DNA of 27,403 nucleotides. It comes from Porphyromonadaceae bacterium UBA7141. Lineage in GTDB: Bacteria > Bacteroidota > Bacteroidia > Bacteroidales > Muribaculaceae. The translations under genes and the position numbers were made by a program. The notes under the pieces are model-generated. The model saw only the letters and a program-made list of their open reading frames with translations. It was not told the origin of the DNA and searched no databases. Of this stretch, positions 7,762-16,082 are shown piece by piece (position 1 is the stretch's first letter; each line of letters starts with the position of its first letter). The stretch spans positions 1-27,403 of the forward strand of contig DKWX01000061.1 in NCBI GenBank assembly GCA_002491945.1, given 5' to 3'.

Positions 7762-8811
7762 ATGAGTAAACCTTACGTACTCGGTATTGATATCGGTGGT
7801 ACAAATACAGTGTTCGGCATCGTGGATGCCCGCGGTCATGTGGTGGCCAGTGATTCAATCAAGACTCGCAAGCACACCAACTTTGATGATTATATAGCAG
7901 AGCTTCACACGGAGGTGGTGCGGCTGCTGAAATCCAATGACGTTGAGAATGAAATCCAGGGCATCGGGATAGGCGCACCCAACGCTAACTATTATACAGG
8001 CGAGATACAGAATGCCCCGAACCTTCCGTGGGGTAACGGTATTCTTCCTCTTGCGGAGAAGATAAGCATGGCATTCAACGGCATCCCGGTGGCAGTGACC
8101 AATGATGCCAATGCAGCGGCACTGGGCGAGATGACCTACGGCGCGGCGCGCGGCATGAAGGATTTCATCATGATTACGCTTGGCACCGGAGTAGGTTCAG
8201 GCATAGTGGTGAACGGTCAGCTTGTCTATGGCCATGATGGCTTTGCCGGCGAACTTGGCCATGTGATAATGAAGCGCAACAACGGGCGAGTATGCGGTTG
8301 CGGACGGACAGGATGTCTGGAGGCATATTGCTCGGCCACGGGTGTGGCCCGCACAGCGCGCGAATTCCTCGAACTTCGTTCGGACCCCTCTACGCTCCGC
8401 AATCTCAATATAGAGGATATCACATCGAAAGACGTATACGATGCAGCTGTGGCAGGCGACAAACTTGGCAAAGAGATTTTCGAATTCACAGGCAAGCTGC
8501 TTGGAGAGGCTTTCGCCGACATGGTGGCATTCTCCAGCCCCCAGGCAATAGTGCTTTTCGGCGGACTGGCCAAGAGCGGCGATCTTCTGCTCAAGCCGTT
8601 GCGAGAATCGTTTGAGAAGTCGCTATTCCCGATATTCCGTGGAAAGACAAAAATCATTCTTTCCGAACTGAAGGAGAGCGATGCCGCCGTACTCGGAGCC
8701 TCCGCACTTGGCTGGGAGGCAAAATTCCGGGTAGAGGCTCCGCAGGTGTATCCTGCCGCCACACCGGCAGCGACAGCGTCAGCTTCTATCGCCGGCGCAC
8801 CTGAAGCATAA
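7762..8811 (+). CDS. ROK-family glucokinase
   Basis: A 349-residue cytoplasmic sugar kinase that most likely phosphorylates glucose at C6 with ATP. The N-terminal phosphate-binding motif is DIGGTN (10-15). The catalytic aspartate is D115 in TNDANAAALGE, and LGTGVGSG at 140-147 is the second nucleotide loop. The ROK signature follows: GELGH at 163-167 and the zinc-binding CGCGRTGC at 178-185. Length suits the family except for an Ala/Pro-rich tail of about 20 residues at the C-terminus that looks disordered. It is transcribed alone: a long leader precedes it and a strong terminator follows at 8847. With the GH97 glucosidase in this window it could take glucose from glucans into glycolysis, though the two genes are not adjacent. 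Other ROK substrates (N-acetylmannosamine, allose) cannot be ruled out. Confidence 0.9.
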   Translation: MSKPYVLGIDIGGTNTVFGIVDARGHVVASDSIKTRKHTNFDDYIAELHTEVVRLLKSNDVENEIQGIGIGAPNANYYTGEIQNAPNLPWGNGILPLAEKISMAFNGIPVAVTNDANAAALGEMTYGAARGMKDFIMITLGTGVGSGIVVNGQLVYGHDGFAGELGHVIMKRNNGRVCGCGRTGCLEAYCSATGVARTAREFLELRSDPSTLRNLNIEDITSKDVYDAAVAGDKLGKEIFEFTGKLLGEAFADMVAFSSPQAIVLFGGLAKSGDLLLKPLRESFEKSLFPIFRGKTKIILSELKESDAAVLGASALGWEAKFRVEAPQVYPAATPAATASASIAGAPEA

Positions 8812-8846
8812 GGATTATTGAGGTTAAACATATTATTAGATCACGT

Positions 8847-8885
8847 ATCCCGGGGAGTCTGTGACAGATTCCCCGGGATTTTTTT
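8847..8885 (+). terminator. Terminator of the glucokinase gene
   Basis: ATCCCGGGGA and TCCCCGGGAT form a 10-bp stem, extended inward by TCTG/CAGA around a TGA loop. The stem is followed by seven T's on the plus strand. This is a textbook intrinsic terminator, 36 bases after the stop codon. Confidence 0.92.
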
Positions 8886-8917
8886 AGACCGCAGTGCGAT
8901 TGCCGTATCCGCAGGTA

Positions 8918-9499
8918 TCAGAAATTCTTAAGCTGACGGTAGAGCCGATGGATAGGAAGTCCCATTACATTATAGAAACTGCCATTGATTTCCTCTACGG
9001 CCACACCTCCGATCCATTCCTGTATTCCATAGGCCCCGGCCTTGTCGAAAGGCGCGAAACTATCCACATAATATCTGATTTCATCCTCTGAGAGATTGCA
9101 GAATCTCACATCAGTCACAGCCGTGAAAGAGTCGCGCATACGGTGACTGGCAATTGTTACGCCTGTTATGACCTGATGGGTCTTCCCGCTCAGAGCCGAG
9201 AGCATCTCCATGGCCTCGTCGGCCGAACCTGGCTTTCCGAATATGCGTTCGCCGAGTATCACGAGCGTATCGGCCGTGATAATCAATTCATTGTCGTGCA
9301 GATGCGCCAGATAGGCGTCGGCTTTGATTCCCGACAGATATTGAGGCACTTCGCAGGCGGGCATCCCCTCCGGCCAGGTCTCTTCCACATTATGGATATT
9401 GACCACTGTAAATGGTATCCGCAGTAATTGCAGCAGTTCGCGGCGGCGCGGTGATTTGCTGCCGAGCAGAATTTTGTAGTTTTCGAGATTTTTAAGCAT
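8918..9499 (-). CDS. maf: Maf-like nucleoside triphosphate pyrophosphatase
   Basis: A 193-residue house-cleaning enzyme that hydrolyses non-canonical or excess nucleoside triphosphates (dTTP/UTP type) to monophosphates. The Maf signature GSKSPRRRELL is at 13-23, the catalytic-base region ITADT at 74-78, and the substrate-binding DKAGAYGIQ lies near 142-150, as in the YhdE subgroup. The ATG at 9499 is chosen because it places the signature at the usual distance; an upstream ATG at 9544 would add 15 residues unlike the family. It is the last gene of the run bamD-rpoZ-fusion-kdsC-maf, although 135 bases separate it from the phosphatase gene. Confidence 0.92.
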   Translation of the reverse strand: MLKNLENYKILLGSKSPRRRELLQLLRIPFTVVNIHNVEETWPEGMPACEVPQYLSGIKADAYLAHLHDNELIITADTLVILGERIFGKPGSADEAMEMLSALSGKTHQVITGVTIASHRMRDSFTAVTDVRFCNLSEDEIRYYVDSFAPFDKAGAYGIQEWIGGVAVEEINGSFYNVMGLPIHRLYRQLKNF

Positions 9500-9634
9500 G
9501 GTTGAATCGTGATTTAAAGAGAGTCTCCGGGATGGTTCCCGCAAATTGAAGCATGGTCACCGCAGGGGGGGCGACTGATTATGTCTGGCGGTAATTGCCG
9601 AGGAATGTAGTCGGGCAATGATGCGCGACAGATG

Positions 9635-10159
9635 TCATAACTCAAAGTGGCGGCAGACATCATCCCAGCGCCCTTGTGCGCGTAAGACACTCTCAATCAG
9701 GTCGCGCACACAACCGTAGCCTCCTGAATATCTGGATATGAAAGAGGCAGTGGCAAGCACTTCAGGAGCGGCATCGTAGGGAGCGGCGGCAAGTCCGGCT
9801 TCGCGGAGACACTGCAGGTCAGGCACATCATCGCCCATATATGCCACCTCTTCAGGCAAGAGGCCGTTGTCGGAAATCCATTGGCGGAACACTGGCAGCT
9901 TGCAGGTTATGCCGGAGAAGACGTCGGAAATTCCGAGTAGATTGTAGCGCCGCACGACGGCCTCCGTCGTGCCTCCTGTGATGATGCATATCCGCATGCC
10001 GCCCCTGAGGGCCGCGCGCAGAGCCAGTCCGTCGCGTAGATTGGTGGTGCGCACAGGTTGGCCGTCATCGCCGATGCGCAGTGTCGTGGCGGATAACACT
10101 CCGTCGACATCGAAAGCGAAAGCCTTGATGGCTGTGGGATTTTCTGCAAGTTTACTCAT
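9635..10159 (-). CDS. kdsC: KdsC-like HAD phosphatase (3-deoxy-manno-octulosonate 8-phosphate phosphatase)
   Basis: A 174-residue capless HAD hydrolase of the KDO-8-phosphate phosphatase family, which makes free KDO for the lipopolysaccharide inner core. Motif I is DVDGVL (D17 nucleophile, D19 acid/base), motif II ITGG (T61), the motif III lysine K87 lies in GITCK, and motif IV is GDD at 109-111. The small size fits the tetrameric KdsC type. The start at 10159 gives the normal N-terminus and lies 19 bases after the fusion gene's stop, so the two are probably co-transcribed. The same gene order (DUF2520, KdsC-like, Maf) is, to my knowledge, common in Bacteroidales. Activity on another sugar acid phosphate is possible. 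Confidence 0.85.
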   Translation of the reverse strand: MSKLAENPTAIKAFAFDVDGVLSATTLRIGDDGQPVRTTNLRDGLALRAALRGGMRICIITGGTTEAVVRRYNLLGISDVFSGITCKLPVFRQWISDNGLLPEEVAYMGDDVPDLQCLREAGLAAAPYDAAPEVLATASFISRYSGGYGCVRDLIESVLRAQGRWDDVCRHFEL

Positions 10160-10178
10160 AGCAGGCAAGTCGGGATGA

Positions 10179-11999
10179 TTATGATTTGTTGGAAATGGAG
10201 GGGGAGGGGAGATGACCGACCGGACCGGGTGTCCGGTCAGCGTCACGCATATGATGATAGGCGGTGATCGAATCAGACAGTATGCGGTAAAGTCGGGCCG
10301 TGTCGGGGAATGCTGAAAGCCTTTCTATATGCGACTCGATTACAGAGGCGTCACCGCGCACGGCCGGTCCGGTCTGAGCCACAGCGGGAGGGGTGTGCGC
10401 GAGTTTGCCGACAGTCTGCCGGAGCAGCGGTAAGAGCAGGTGCAGATCGAGATTTTCGCTTCGCAGATAGTCGTCGGCAAGTGTGCATAGATGATTGAAG
10501 AAATTGCAGGTCATTGCAGCCGCCACATGGTATTTGGCGCGCTGTGCGGAATCTGCTTCAGTCACGTAATCAGCTATGCTATTGCCGATCCGGCGCAGGG
10601 TATCGAGCGAGTCCGGATCGGATGCTTCGATAAGAATCGGAATGTCGCGATAACTCATTTCTGTATCTTTCGAGAATGTCTGCAGGGGGTAGAATACTCC
10701 GCACCCTACATTCTGATTGCCTAATGCCTCGCGAAGCGTGGCGAGAGGCACAGCTCCGGCCGTGTGAGCCACTACGGCTCCGTCGGGCGCGGAAATACGC
10801 CGGGCCACATCTGCCACAGCCCTGTCCTTGACACATATCAGATATATCTCAGCATCCGGGAATGTATCGGCATGCCCCGAAGCCTGAATCACGCGCAGTC
10901 CGGGTGAGGCGGGAGAAGTGTCGGAAGAATATGGGGTGTCGGAGAGCGCCTTGTAAAGGTGAGAGCCTACGTTGCCTGTGCCGATAATGCAGATACTTGC
11001 CGGAGGAATCCCCATTGTGCGGCGGAAATTCAGTTCGACGCAAGGGCGTATCGAGCCGTCGGCGCATCCTATCATGTCGATTCCCAGATAACCGGAGTAC
11101 ATATCCGATGCTGATTGAATCCCATCCGGCATTGAGTGGAGATGAGCTGCGAGAAGACGGCTGACCCCCTCTTTTATCCTCTCAATAAAATGGGGGCCGA
11201 ATGCCGGAGCTTTCTGTCGGATAATCTCCATGAGCTTCTTCTGAGAGGCTCGGATATTGCGATGATATTTTCCTCTCCGTGATGCTTCGAACACAGACAC
11301 ACCAAGATACTCCACATAGGGGGCTTCGGTAGAGATGCGCCATTCGGTGGCGAAATCGATAGCCTTATCGGCGGCAAATTCGCCCATGACGCTTCCCTGG
11401 CGTCGTATTATGCCACGCAGCCAAGGGCGTATATGGCGTTCGGCATCGAGTCCGTCAGTAAATAGTATGCCGCGACCGCTGCTGCTCCACGGCGCTTTGA
11501 AGAAGACAGGGTGATTCTTCTTCTCCCAGCGCAGTGCCTCCTCGACAGATTTAAACTCCAAAGGGAGTGGAGCGGGAGGATTGTATTCATTCAGCAGATT
11601 ATTTAGCGAGCGGTTGAACTCAATAGTAGAGCGACGGTGCGACAGGCCTGCGAGCATCTTCAGCCATTTCTCCGAAGGCAGCATTTTCTCCGGGACACCG
11701 GATACAAGCAGCGTATGGCGTATCATTGGATTCCATCCCCATGGCTGGAATTCGGCATCGGGGTGAGCTGCAGTAAATTCGGCCAGATCGGCAGTTGTGA
11801 TAATAGAGATTCCGCATTGTGGTGTAATCGGAGAGTGGGGATCGTCAAGCAGCAGAATCGCATCACCGGCCTGAGCATACTTCAATGGATAGAGAGCCAT
11901 TGCCCGCCTGAGGTCCATCACCTCAGCCGGGGGAGTATAGAAAGGGGAGAAAGCGGCCAGAGCATAATCATGCTCCGGATTGAAAATGTGGATAGTCAT
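10179..11999 (-). CDS. Fusion of an ATP-grasp-like domain with a Rossmann/DUF2520 domain
   Basis: One uninterrupted 606-residue frame with two parts. Residues 1-330 look like an ATP-grasp enzyme: VFFKAPWSSSGRG (165-177) resembles the ATP-binding lysine and glycine-rich loop, and GIDMIG...CVELNFRRTMG (306-330) carries D308, E322, N324 and R326, which would bind metal and ATP. Residues 335-590 form a dinucleotide-binding domain beginning SICIIGTGNVGSH (GxGxxG-like at 340-345), followed by a helical C-terminal region typical of Rossmann-like plus DUF2520 proteins, which usually stand alone at about 260 residues. The first part starts IHIFNPEHDYALAA and has no function I can name. It follows rpoZ after 103 bases, with a strong hairpin in the leader, and is followed by kdsC. 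The fusion is seen; function is unknown, perhaps an NAD(P)-linked step joined to a ligase step. Confidence 0.85.
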   Translation of the reverse strand: MTIHIFNPEHDYALAAFSPFYTPPAEVMDLRRAMALYPLKYAQAGDAILLLDDPHSPITPQCGISIITTADLAEFTAAHPDAEFQPWGWNPMIRHTLLVSGVPEKMLPSEKWLKMLAGLSHRRSTIEFNRSLNNLLNEYNPPAPLPLEFKSVEEALRWEKKNHPVFFKAPWSSSGRGILFTDGLDAERHIRPWLRGIIRRQGSVMGEFAADKAIDFATEWRISTEAPYVEYLGVSVFEASRRGKYHRNIRASQKKLMEIIRQKAPAFGPHFIERIKEGVSRLLAAHLHSMPDGIQSASDMYSGYLGIDMIGCADGSIRPCVELNFRRTMGIPPASICIIGTGNVGSHLYKALSDTPYSSDTSPASPGLRVIQASGHADTFPDAEIYLICVKDRAVADVARRISAPDGAVVAHTAGAVPLATLREALGNQNVGCGVFYPLQTFSKDTEMSYRDIPILIEASDPDSLDTLRRIGNSIADYVTEADSAQRAKYHVAAAMTCNFFNHLCTLADDYLRSENLDLHLLLPLLRQTVGKLAHTPPAVAQTGPAVRGDASVIESHIERLSAFPDTARLYRILSDSITAYHHMRDADRTPGPVGHLPSPSISNKS

Positions 12000-12012
12000 T
12001 ATCTAAACTCAA

Positions 12013-12053
12013 GCGATTCGGCTACATCCTGAGACAGGTGTGAGCCGAATCGC
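12013..12053. promoter_or_regulatory. Long hairpin in the leader of the ATP-grasp/DUF2520 gene
   Basis: GCGATTCGGCT (12013-12023) pairs perfectly with AGCCGAATCGC (12043-12053), and the loop can pair further (ACATCC with AGGTGT, imperfect). On the minus strand the T-run precedes rather than follows the stem, so it is not a standard terminator. It lies between rpoZ and the next start and could act as a processing site or attenuator. Confidence 0.5.
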
Positions 12054-12102
12054 AAAAAAGTTGGAGAATAAGAGAGGTCGTAGCTACGGAGAGAATAGGG
12101 AA

Positions 12103-12438
12103 TCAGTCATTAAGATGATCCTTTTCCTTCAGTGGATTAGAGAAATAGAGCTTATGCTCGATATATTCCTGCGTAGCGATGAGGGTCGGCTTGGGGAGCT
12201 TCTCATAGAAACGGGAGATTTCGATCTGCTCACGGTTCTCCGACACCTCTTCATTATTGTCGGTAGAGGCGAACTCCTGAAGCTTCTTCTCAAGTTCCTT
12301 TTTAAGATCCGCACTGATCTGGTTGGCGCGTTTACCGATAATGCAGACAGTTTCGTAGACGTTTCCGGTCTGTTCAGCCATAGCGATCATGTCGCGTGTC
12401 ACTGTAGTGAGCGGAGCATTAGTCTTCTTGTAATCCAT
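12103..12438 (-). CDS. rpoZ: RNA polymerase omega subunit (Bacteroidetes type)
   Basis: A 111-residue protein with the omega-type segment NVYETVCIIGKRANQIS (26-42), equivalent to the conserved helix that latches onto the beta-prime subunit and helps polymerase assembly. The rest is charged and helical, with an acidic middle, as is usual for the longer Bacteroidetes omega proteins. It lies 45 bases after the bamD stop on the same strand, an arrangement common in the phylum, and is probably read from the bamD promoter. The family match is by this motif and context. Confidence 0.8.
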   Translation of the reverse strand: MDYKKTNAPLTTVTRDMIAMAEQTGNVYETVCIIGKRANQISADLKKELEKKLQEFASTDNNEEVSENREQIEISRFYEKLPKPTLIATQEYIEHKLYFSNPLKEKDHLND

Positions 12439-12483
12439 ATCTTATGTGCAATAATTAGGAAATTTCGGGTATGATTTGTTTGT

Positions 12484-13290
12484 TTACTCTTTCACGTGTC
12501 GGCGAGCCACACTGTAGATATTTTCGGCCTCTTTAAGATTAGGGGATTCCGGGAAATTATTGGAGAAAGAGTAATATTCATCGATTACGTCGCGAAAACG
12601 TTCTTCTTTCTTTTCCGGTACGGAATTCTTTGCTTCCTGATACTTGGCCTTAAGCATAAGCAGCTCGAAATCCTCGCGGTACTTGGAATAGGGATAGTTC
12701 TTGATCGCGTTTTCGCACACGATGATTGATGCGCGGTAGTTGTTGCCCAGGAAGTTGCCGAGATTGTAGTAAAGCTGGGCATTCTGCAGCTCCTTCATGG
12801 TGAGCTTATCCTGCATCTCGAATATCGCATTCTGGGCGAGAGTCACTTTGTCCGACCTCGGATAATAGTCGAGAAAGCTCTGCAGCTCCTCGATAGCCTT
12901 GCGTGTGCTGCTTTGGTCGAGCTGAGGGTCGGGGGAGTCAAGATAGTAGCCATAGCCGGAATAGAAGCGGGCGTCTTCGGCATATTTCCCTTTGGGATAG
13001 CGGGTATAGTATGTCTTGAAGTAGACACCGGAGTTGAGGTAATCCTTGGTGTCGTAGTAAGACTTGCCGAGCAGATAGAGGGCTTCCTCACCTTTGGGGC
13101 CGCCTTTGAGCGGCTGAATCACATCGGTCAGTATGGTGATGGCCTGCATGTACTTCCCCTGGTCGTAGGCACGTTTGGCGTAATCGTACTTGTAGTCGGC
13201 ATCGTGGCTTTTGAGTACTTTAGAGTACTCGCCGCATCCTCCTGCCAGAAGCAGGAGTGAACCTATAATTATGGGGAAAAATCTTCTCAT
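12484..13290 (-). CDS. bamD: Outer membrane assembly lipoprotein BamD
   Basis: A 268-residue lipoprotein of the BAM complex, which folds beta-barrel proteins into the outer membrane. The N-terminus is a lipoprotein signal (MRRFFPIIIGSLLLLAGGC) with C19 as the probable lipidated residue. The mature part is helical and made of tetratricopeptide-like repeats, for example YDYAKRAYDQGKYMQAI, EALYLLGKSYYDTKDY and YAEDARFYSGYGYY, matching the YfiO/BamD family. Length is near the family norm of about 245-270. It heads the bamD-rpoZ run and has a -7 element and a palindrome directly upstream. Confidence 0.93.
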   Translation of the reverse strand: MRRFFPIIIGSLLLLAGGCGEYSKVLKSHDADYKYDYAKRAYDQGKYMQAITILTDVIQPLKGGPKGEEALYLLGKSYYDTKDYLNSGVYFKTYYTRYPKGKYAEDARFYSGYGYYLDSPDPQLDQSSTRKAIEELQSFLDYYPRSDKVTLAQNAIFEMQDKLTMKELQNAQLYYNLGNFLGNNYRASIIVCENAIKNYPYSKYREDFELLMLKAKYQEAKNSVPEKKEERFRDVIDEYYSFSNNFPESPNLKEAENIYSVARRHVKE

Positions 13291-13296
13291 TATTCA

Positions 13297-13308
13297 CAAA
13301 GCGCTTTG
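13297..13308. promoter_or_regulatory. 12-bp palindrome between bamD promoter and start codon
   Basis: CAAAGCGCTTTG is a perfect palindrome, centred 12 bases upstream of the bamD ATG and just past the -7 element, close to the expected start of transcription. A repressor site there would block initiation; it may also be chance. Confidence 0.4.
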
Positions 13309-13314
13309 AGTTGG

Positions 13315-13322
13315 CAAAGTTA
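13315..13322 (-). promoter_or_regulatory. -7 element of the bamD promoter
   Basis: On the minus strand TAACTTTG is an exact TAnnTTTG match, 25 bases upstream of the bamD ATG. The -33 position has no clear TTTG. The untranslated leader would be about 20 bases. Confidence 0.55.
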
Positions 13323-13896
13323 GTAAAAAAAATCGGAAAAACCTTGTGATTTTCCCCGTTTTTTTCATTGTCTTGGTGGAATGGGGGGATGATTATGTGG
13401 CATCGGGGCAGAGCCGGGGTGGAATAGGTGAGGAGAGGGGGGCGATTTGTAGGTTTAAAAAAATCGAACTCTTGTAAAAAACATATAATCAGTTAATCTT
13501 CGTATTTGTTTTAATGATTATTTTTGCCAACGGATTGTCCGTATGGACTGTGCCGCGGCAATCCTGTTGACATCATTTGGCATGTATCTTAATTCGCCGG
13601 GTTGCTGTCAATCCGAGCCGCCGGGCGGACATCTTTTAAAAGCAAGTGTTCAATCTTGACAATAGTTCGGTAATTTCTGTGATGAAAAGTTTGTAATAAC
13701 CTGATATCCAATGCGTTGTATTGGATTTGGACTATTTCTGCAACTCATTGGCCTTCAAATAGATACACTGTTTTTACCGAACTATTGTAAAATCTGAGCA
13801 CTAACTTAATCGTTGTAATCGATAGCGTATTGCGGGTGCCCGCCAGGACGTGACACCCGGAAGCCTTCACACATCAAAGATATATAGACAACAGAT
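13323..13896. other. Non-coding region upstream of the GH97 gene
   Basis: About 570 bases without a credible gene. It contains a short GGAAAA/TTTTCC hairpin followed on the minus strand by a T-run (13328-13356), a TATTTTTG -7-like motif at 13519 without a proper -33, a copy of the GCAAGTGTTCAA repeat at 13642, the inverted repeat pair 13659-13673/13774-13788, and a GCGGG/CCCGC hairpin at about 13831-13842 in the GH97 leader. No sure GH97 promoter could be chosen. Confidence 0.6.
13659..13788. repeat. 15-bp perfect inverted repeats flanking a 100-base segment
   Basis: ACAATAGTTCGGTAA at 13659-13673 recurs as its exact reverse complement at 13774-13788. Inside is a second small inverted repeat, ATCCAAT (about 13705-13711) with ATTGGAT (about 13719-13725). 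The segment ends about 108 bases upstream of the GH97 start. It could be an invertible promoter segment or a pair of distant operator sites. Confidence 0.75.
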
Positions 13897-15999
13897 ATGA
13901 AAAAAGGAATATTATCTGCAATATTGATTGCCACGGCCTCAGGAGCGATGGCTGCCGAGCAGAGTTCGCCGTCGGGGGCGTTGCGCCTGACGGTGGATGT
14001 CGACGGCAACGGGCAACCGGTGTATTCACTGTCGTATAAAGGGAAACCATTGGTGGCGCAGAGTCGTCTCGGGCTTACAGCCGATGAGATGGACTTCACC
14101 GGAGGATTCCGCATTACCGGATGCGAGACAGGCAGCGTGGATCAGACATGGACACCCGTATGGGGCGAATATGCCGAAGTGCGCGACAAATACAACGAAC
14201 TCTCCGTCAGTCTGAGCGGCGGTGTGCCCGAACGTCATATGACGCTGCGTTTCCGTGTGTTTGACGATGGCCTCGGATTCCGTTATGAGCTTCCGCTTCA
14301 GGATAATGCCAACTATCTCACACTGCGTGACGAAAGCACCGAATTCAGCTTTACGGCTGACCATACTATGTGGTGTATCCCCGGTGACTATGATACCGAT
14401 GAATACCTATGGGCCGAGACCACATTCTCAGGTCTGCCCGGGGCATTGGCCGGCTATGGCCGCCACTCAGAGGCGCAGCGCACCGGAGGCAACACCATAC
14501 AGACGCCGATGCTGCTTAAGAGCGCCGACCCGGTGTATGTGAATGTGCATGAAGCCGCTCTGGTGGGTTATCCCGCCATGCTGCTTGACGTGGACCCGGA
14601 GCGCAATAAGATGAAAGCGCATCTTGTGCCCGACCGTCTCGGCGTGAGCGCTTATCTGCAGCTCCCGTTCAACACCCCGTGGCGTACGCTGATCGTAAGC
14701 GACGACGCACGCGACATACTGGCGTCGCAGCTCGTGCTAAATCTCAACGAACCATGCAGGATTGAGGATACGAGCTGGATCCGGCCCATGAAATTTGTGG
14801 GTGTATGGTGGGAAATGTTTACCGGACGGCAGAAGACCTGGGCCTATTCAGATGATTACAGGGCCAAACCGGGTGTTACCGACTATTCGGCCCTGCCGAG
14901 CAACGGGCGCCATCCGGCCAACACAGAGAACGTAAAACGATACATCGACTTCGCATCGGCCCACGGGATAAACGGTGTGCTCGTCGAAGGATGGAACGAA
15001 GGGTGGGAGGACTGGTGCAGCTATCGCAAGAACCGTCAGTTCCTCTTCGACAAGGCATATCCGGATTTCGATGTAGAGTTACTCCGCGATTATGCGGCTG
15101 AGAAAGGTGTTAAACTTATCATGCACCATGAGACGGCCGCCAATGCCGTAGACTATGAACGGCAGCTCGACCGCGCTTTCACCTTTATGAAAGAAAACAA
15201 TTATGATGCTGTCAAGACAGGCTATGTGGGCGCCATCATACCGCGCTCTGAGCATCATACGTCACAGTGGATGGTAGACCATGCCAACTATGTGATTGAC
15301 AAGGCGGCAGAATACCGTATCATGGTTGACAGCCACGAGGCTCCCCGCCCCACCGGAATCTGCCGCACTTATCCCAACTGGCTCGCACAGGAGTCGGCAC
15401 GCGGCGGTGAGTTTGAGTCAATGGGAGGCAATCCGCCGAGTCATACCTGCATACTTCCCTTTACGCGTCTCAAAGGTGGCCCGATGGACTATACTCCCGG
15501 ACTCTTCGAAACGCGTCTCAGCACCTATGGCGAAGGGAAGACGGGACAGGCCATGACCACACTTGCGCGTCAGCTGGCACTTTACCTCACGATGCCCTCT
15601 CCGATGCAGATGGCCTGCGACCTGCCTCAGAATTATGAGCGATTCCCTGATGCGTTCAAATTTATTGAGGATGTGCCGGTAGACTGGAAGGATACCCGCT
15701 ATCTTGAGGCTGAACCGGCCCGTTATATCACCGTGGCCCGACAGGACAAGAATTCCGACGACTGGTATCTGGGAGCCATCACCGACGAGACTCCGCGCAC
15801 AGCCGTAGTGACTCTCGACTTCCTGCCGAAGGGCGAGAAATACGAGGTGACCATATATGAAGATGCCCCGGATGCCGACTGGAAGGATAATCCGCAGTCT
15901 TACCGCATCCGCATGCTTAAAGCCGACTCCAGGACGCGTCTGCGTCTTAATCTGGCATCCGGCGGGGGCGCGGCTGTGAAGATTGCGAAAAAATCGTAA
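13897..15999 (+). CDS. GH97 alpha-glucosidase, SusB-like inverting type
   Basis: A 700-residue secreted glycoside hydrolase with a Sec signal (MKKGILSAILIATASGAMAA, cleavage near 20). The GH97 N-terminal beta-sandwich spans roughly 25-290, the (beta/alpha)8 barrel about 295-580, and a C-terminal beta domain follows. Four glutamates sit at E364 (VEGWNEGW), E412 (MHHET), E481 (DSHEAPRPTG) and E505 (GGEFESM). They match SusB E391, E439, E508 and E532 with a constant offset of 27, by my memory of that enzyme. Having Glu in MHHET and HEAPRP suggests the inverting, calcium-dependent alpha-glucosidase branch rather than the retaining alpha-galactosidase branch. It releases glucose from alpha-glucan oligosaccharides, probably in the periplasm. 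It stands alone without susC/susD neighbours, convergent with folK, and its long upstream region holds an inverted repeat pair. Confidence 0.93.
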   Translation: MKKGILSAILIATASGAMAAEQSSPSGALRLTVDVDGNGQPVYSLSYKGKPLVAQSRLGLTADEMDFTGGFRITGCETGSVDQTWTPVWGEYAEVRDKYNELSVSLSGGVPERHMTLRFRVFDDGLGFRYELPLQDNANYLTLRDESTEFSFTADHTMWCIPGDYDTDEYLWAETTFSGLPGALAGYGRHSEAQRTGGNTIQTPMLLKSADPVYVNVHEAALVGYPAMLLDVDPERNKMKAHLVPDRLGVSAYLQLPFNTPWRTLIVSDDARDILASQLVLNLNEPCRIEDTSWIRPMKFVGVWWEMFTGRQKTWAYSDDYRAKPGVTDYSALPSNGRHPANTENVKRYIDFASAHGINGVLVEGWNEGWEDWCSYRKNRQFLFDKAYPDFDVELLRDYAAEKGVKLIMHHETAANAVDYERQLDRAFTFMKENNYDAVKTGYVGAIIPRSEHHTSQWMVDHANYVIDKAAEYRIMVDSHEAPRPTGICRTYPNWLAQESARGGEFESMGGNPPSHTCILPFTRLKGGPMDYTPGLFETRLSTYGEGKTGQAMTTLARQLALYLTMPSPMQMACDLPQNYERFPDAFKFIEDVPVDWKDTRYLEAEPARYITVARQDKNSDDWYLGAITDETPRTAVVTLDFLPKGEKYEVTIYEDAPDADWKDNPQSYRIRMLKADSRTRLRLNLASGGGAAVKIAKKS

Positions 16000-16082
16000 G
16001 CCGGGGCAACAAAAAAGAAGCGGACTTACATAGGTTAATTAGATGTGACGTGACGGCCGGCGGCGCGGCGATTTGTCAGTGT

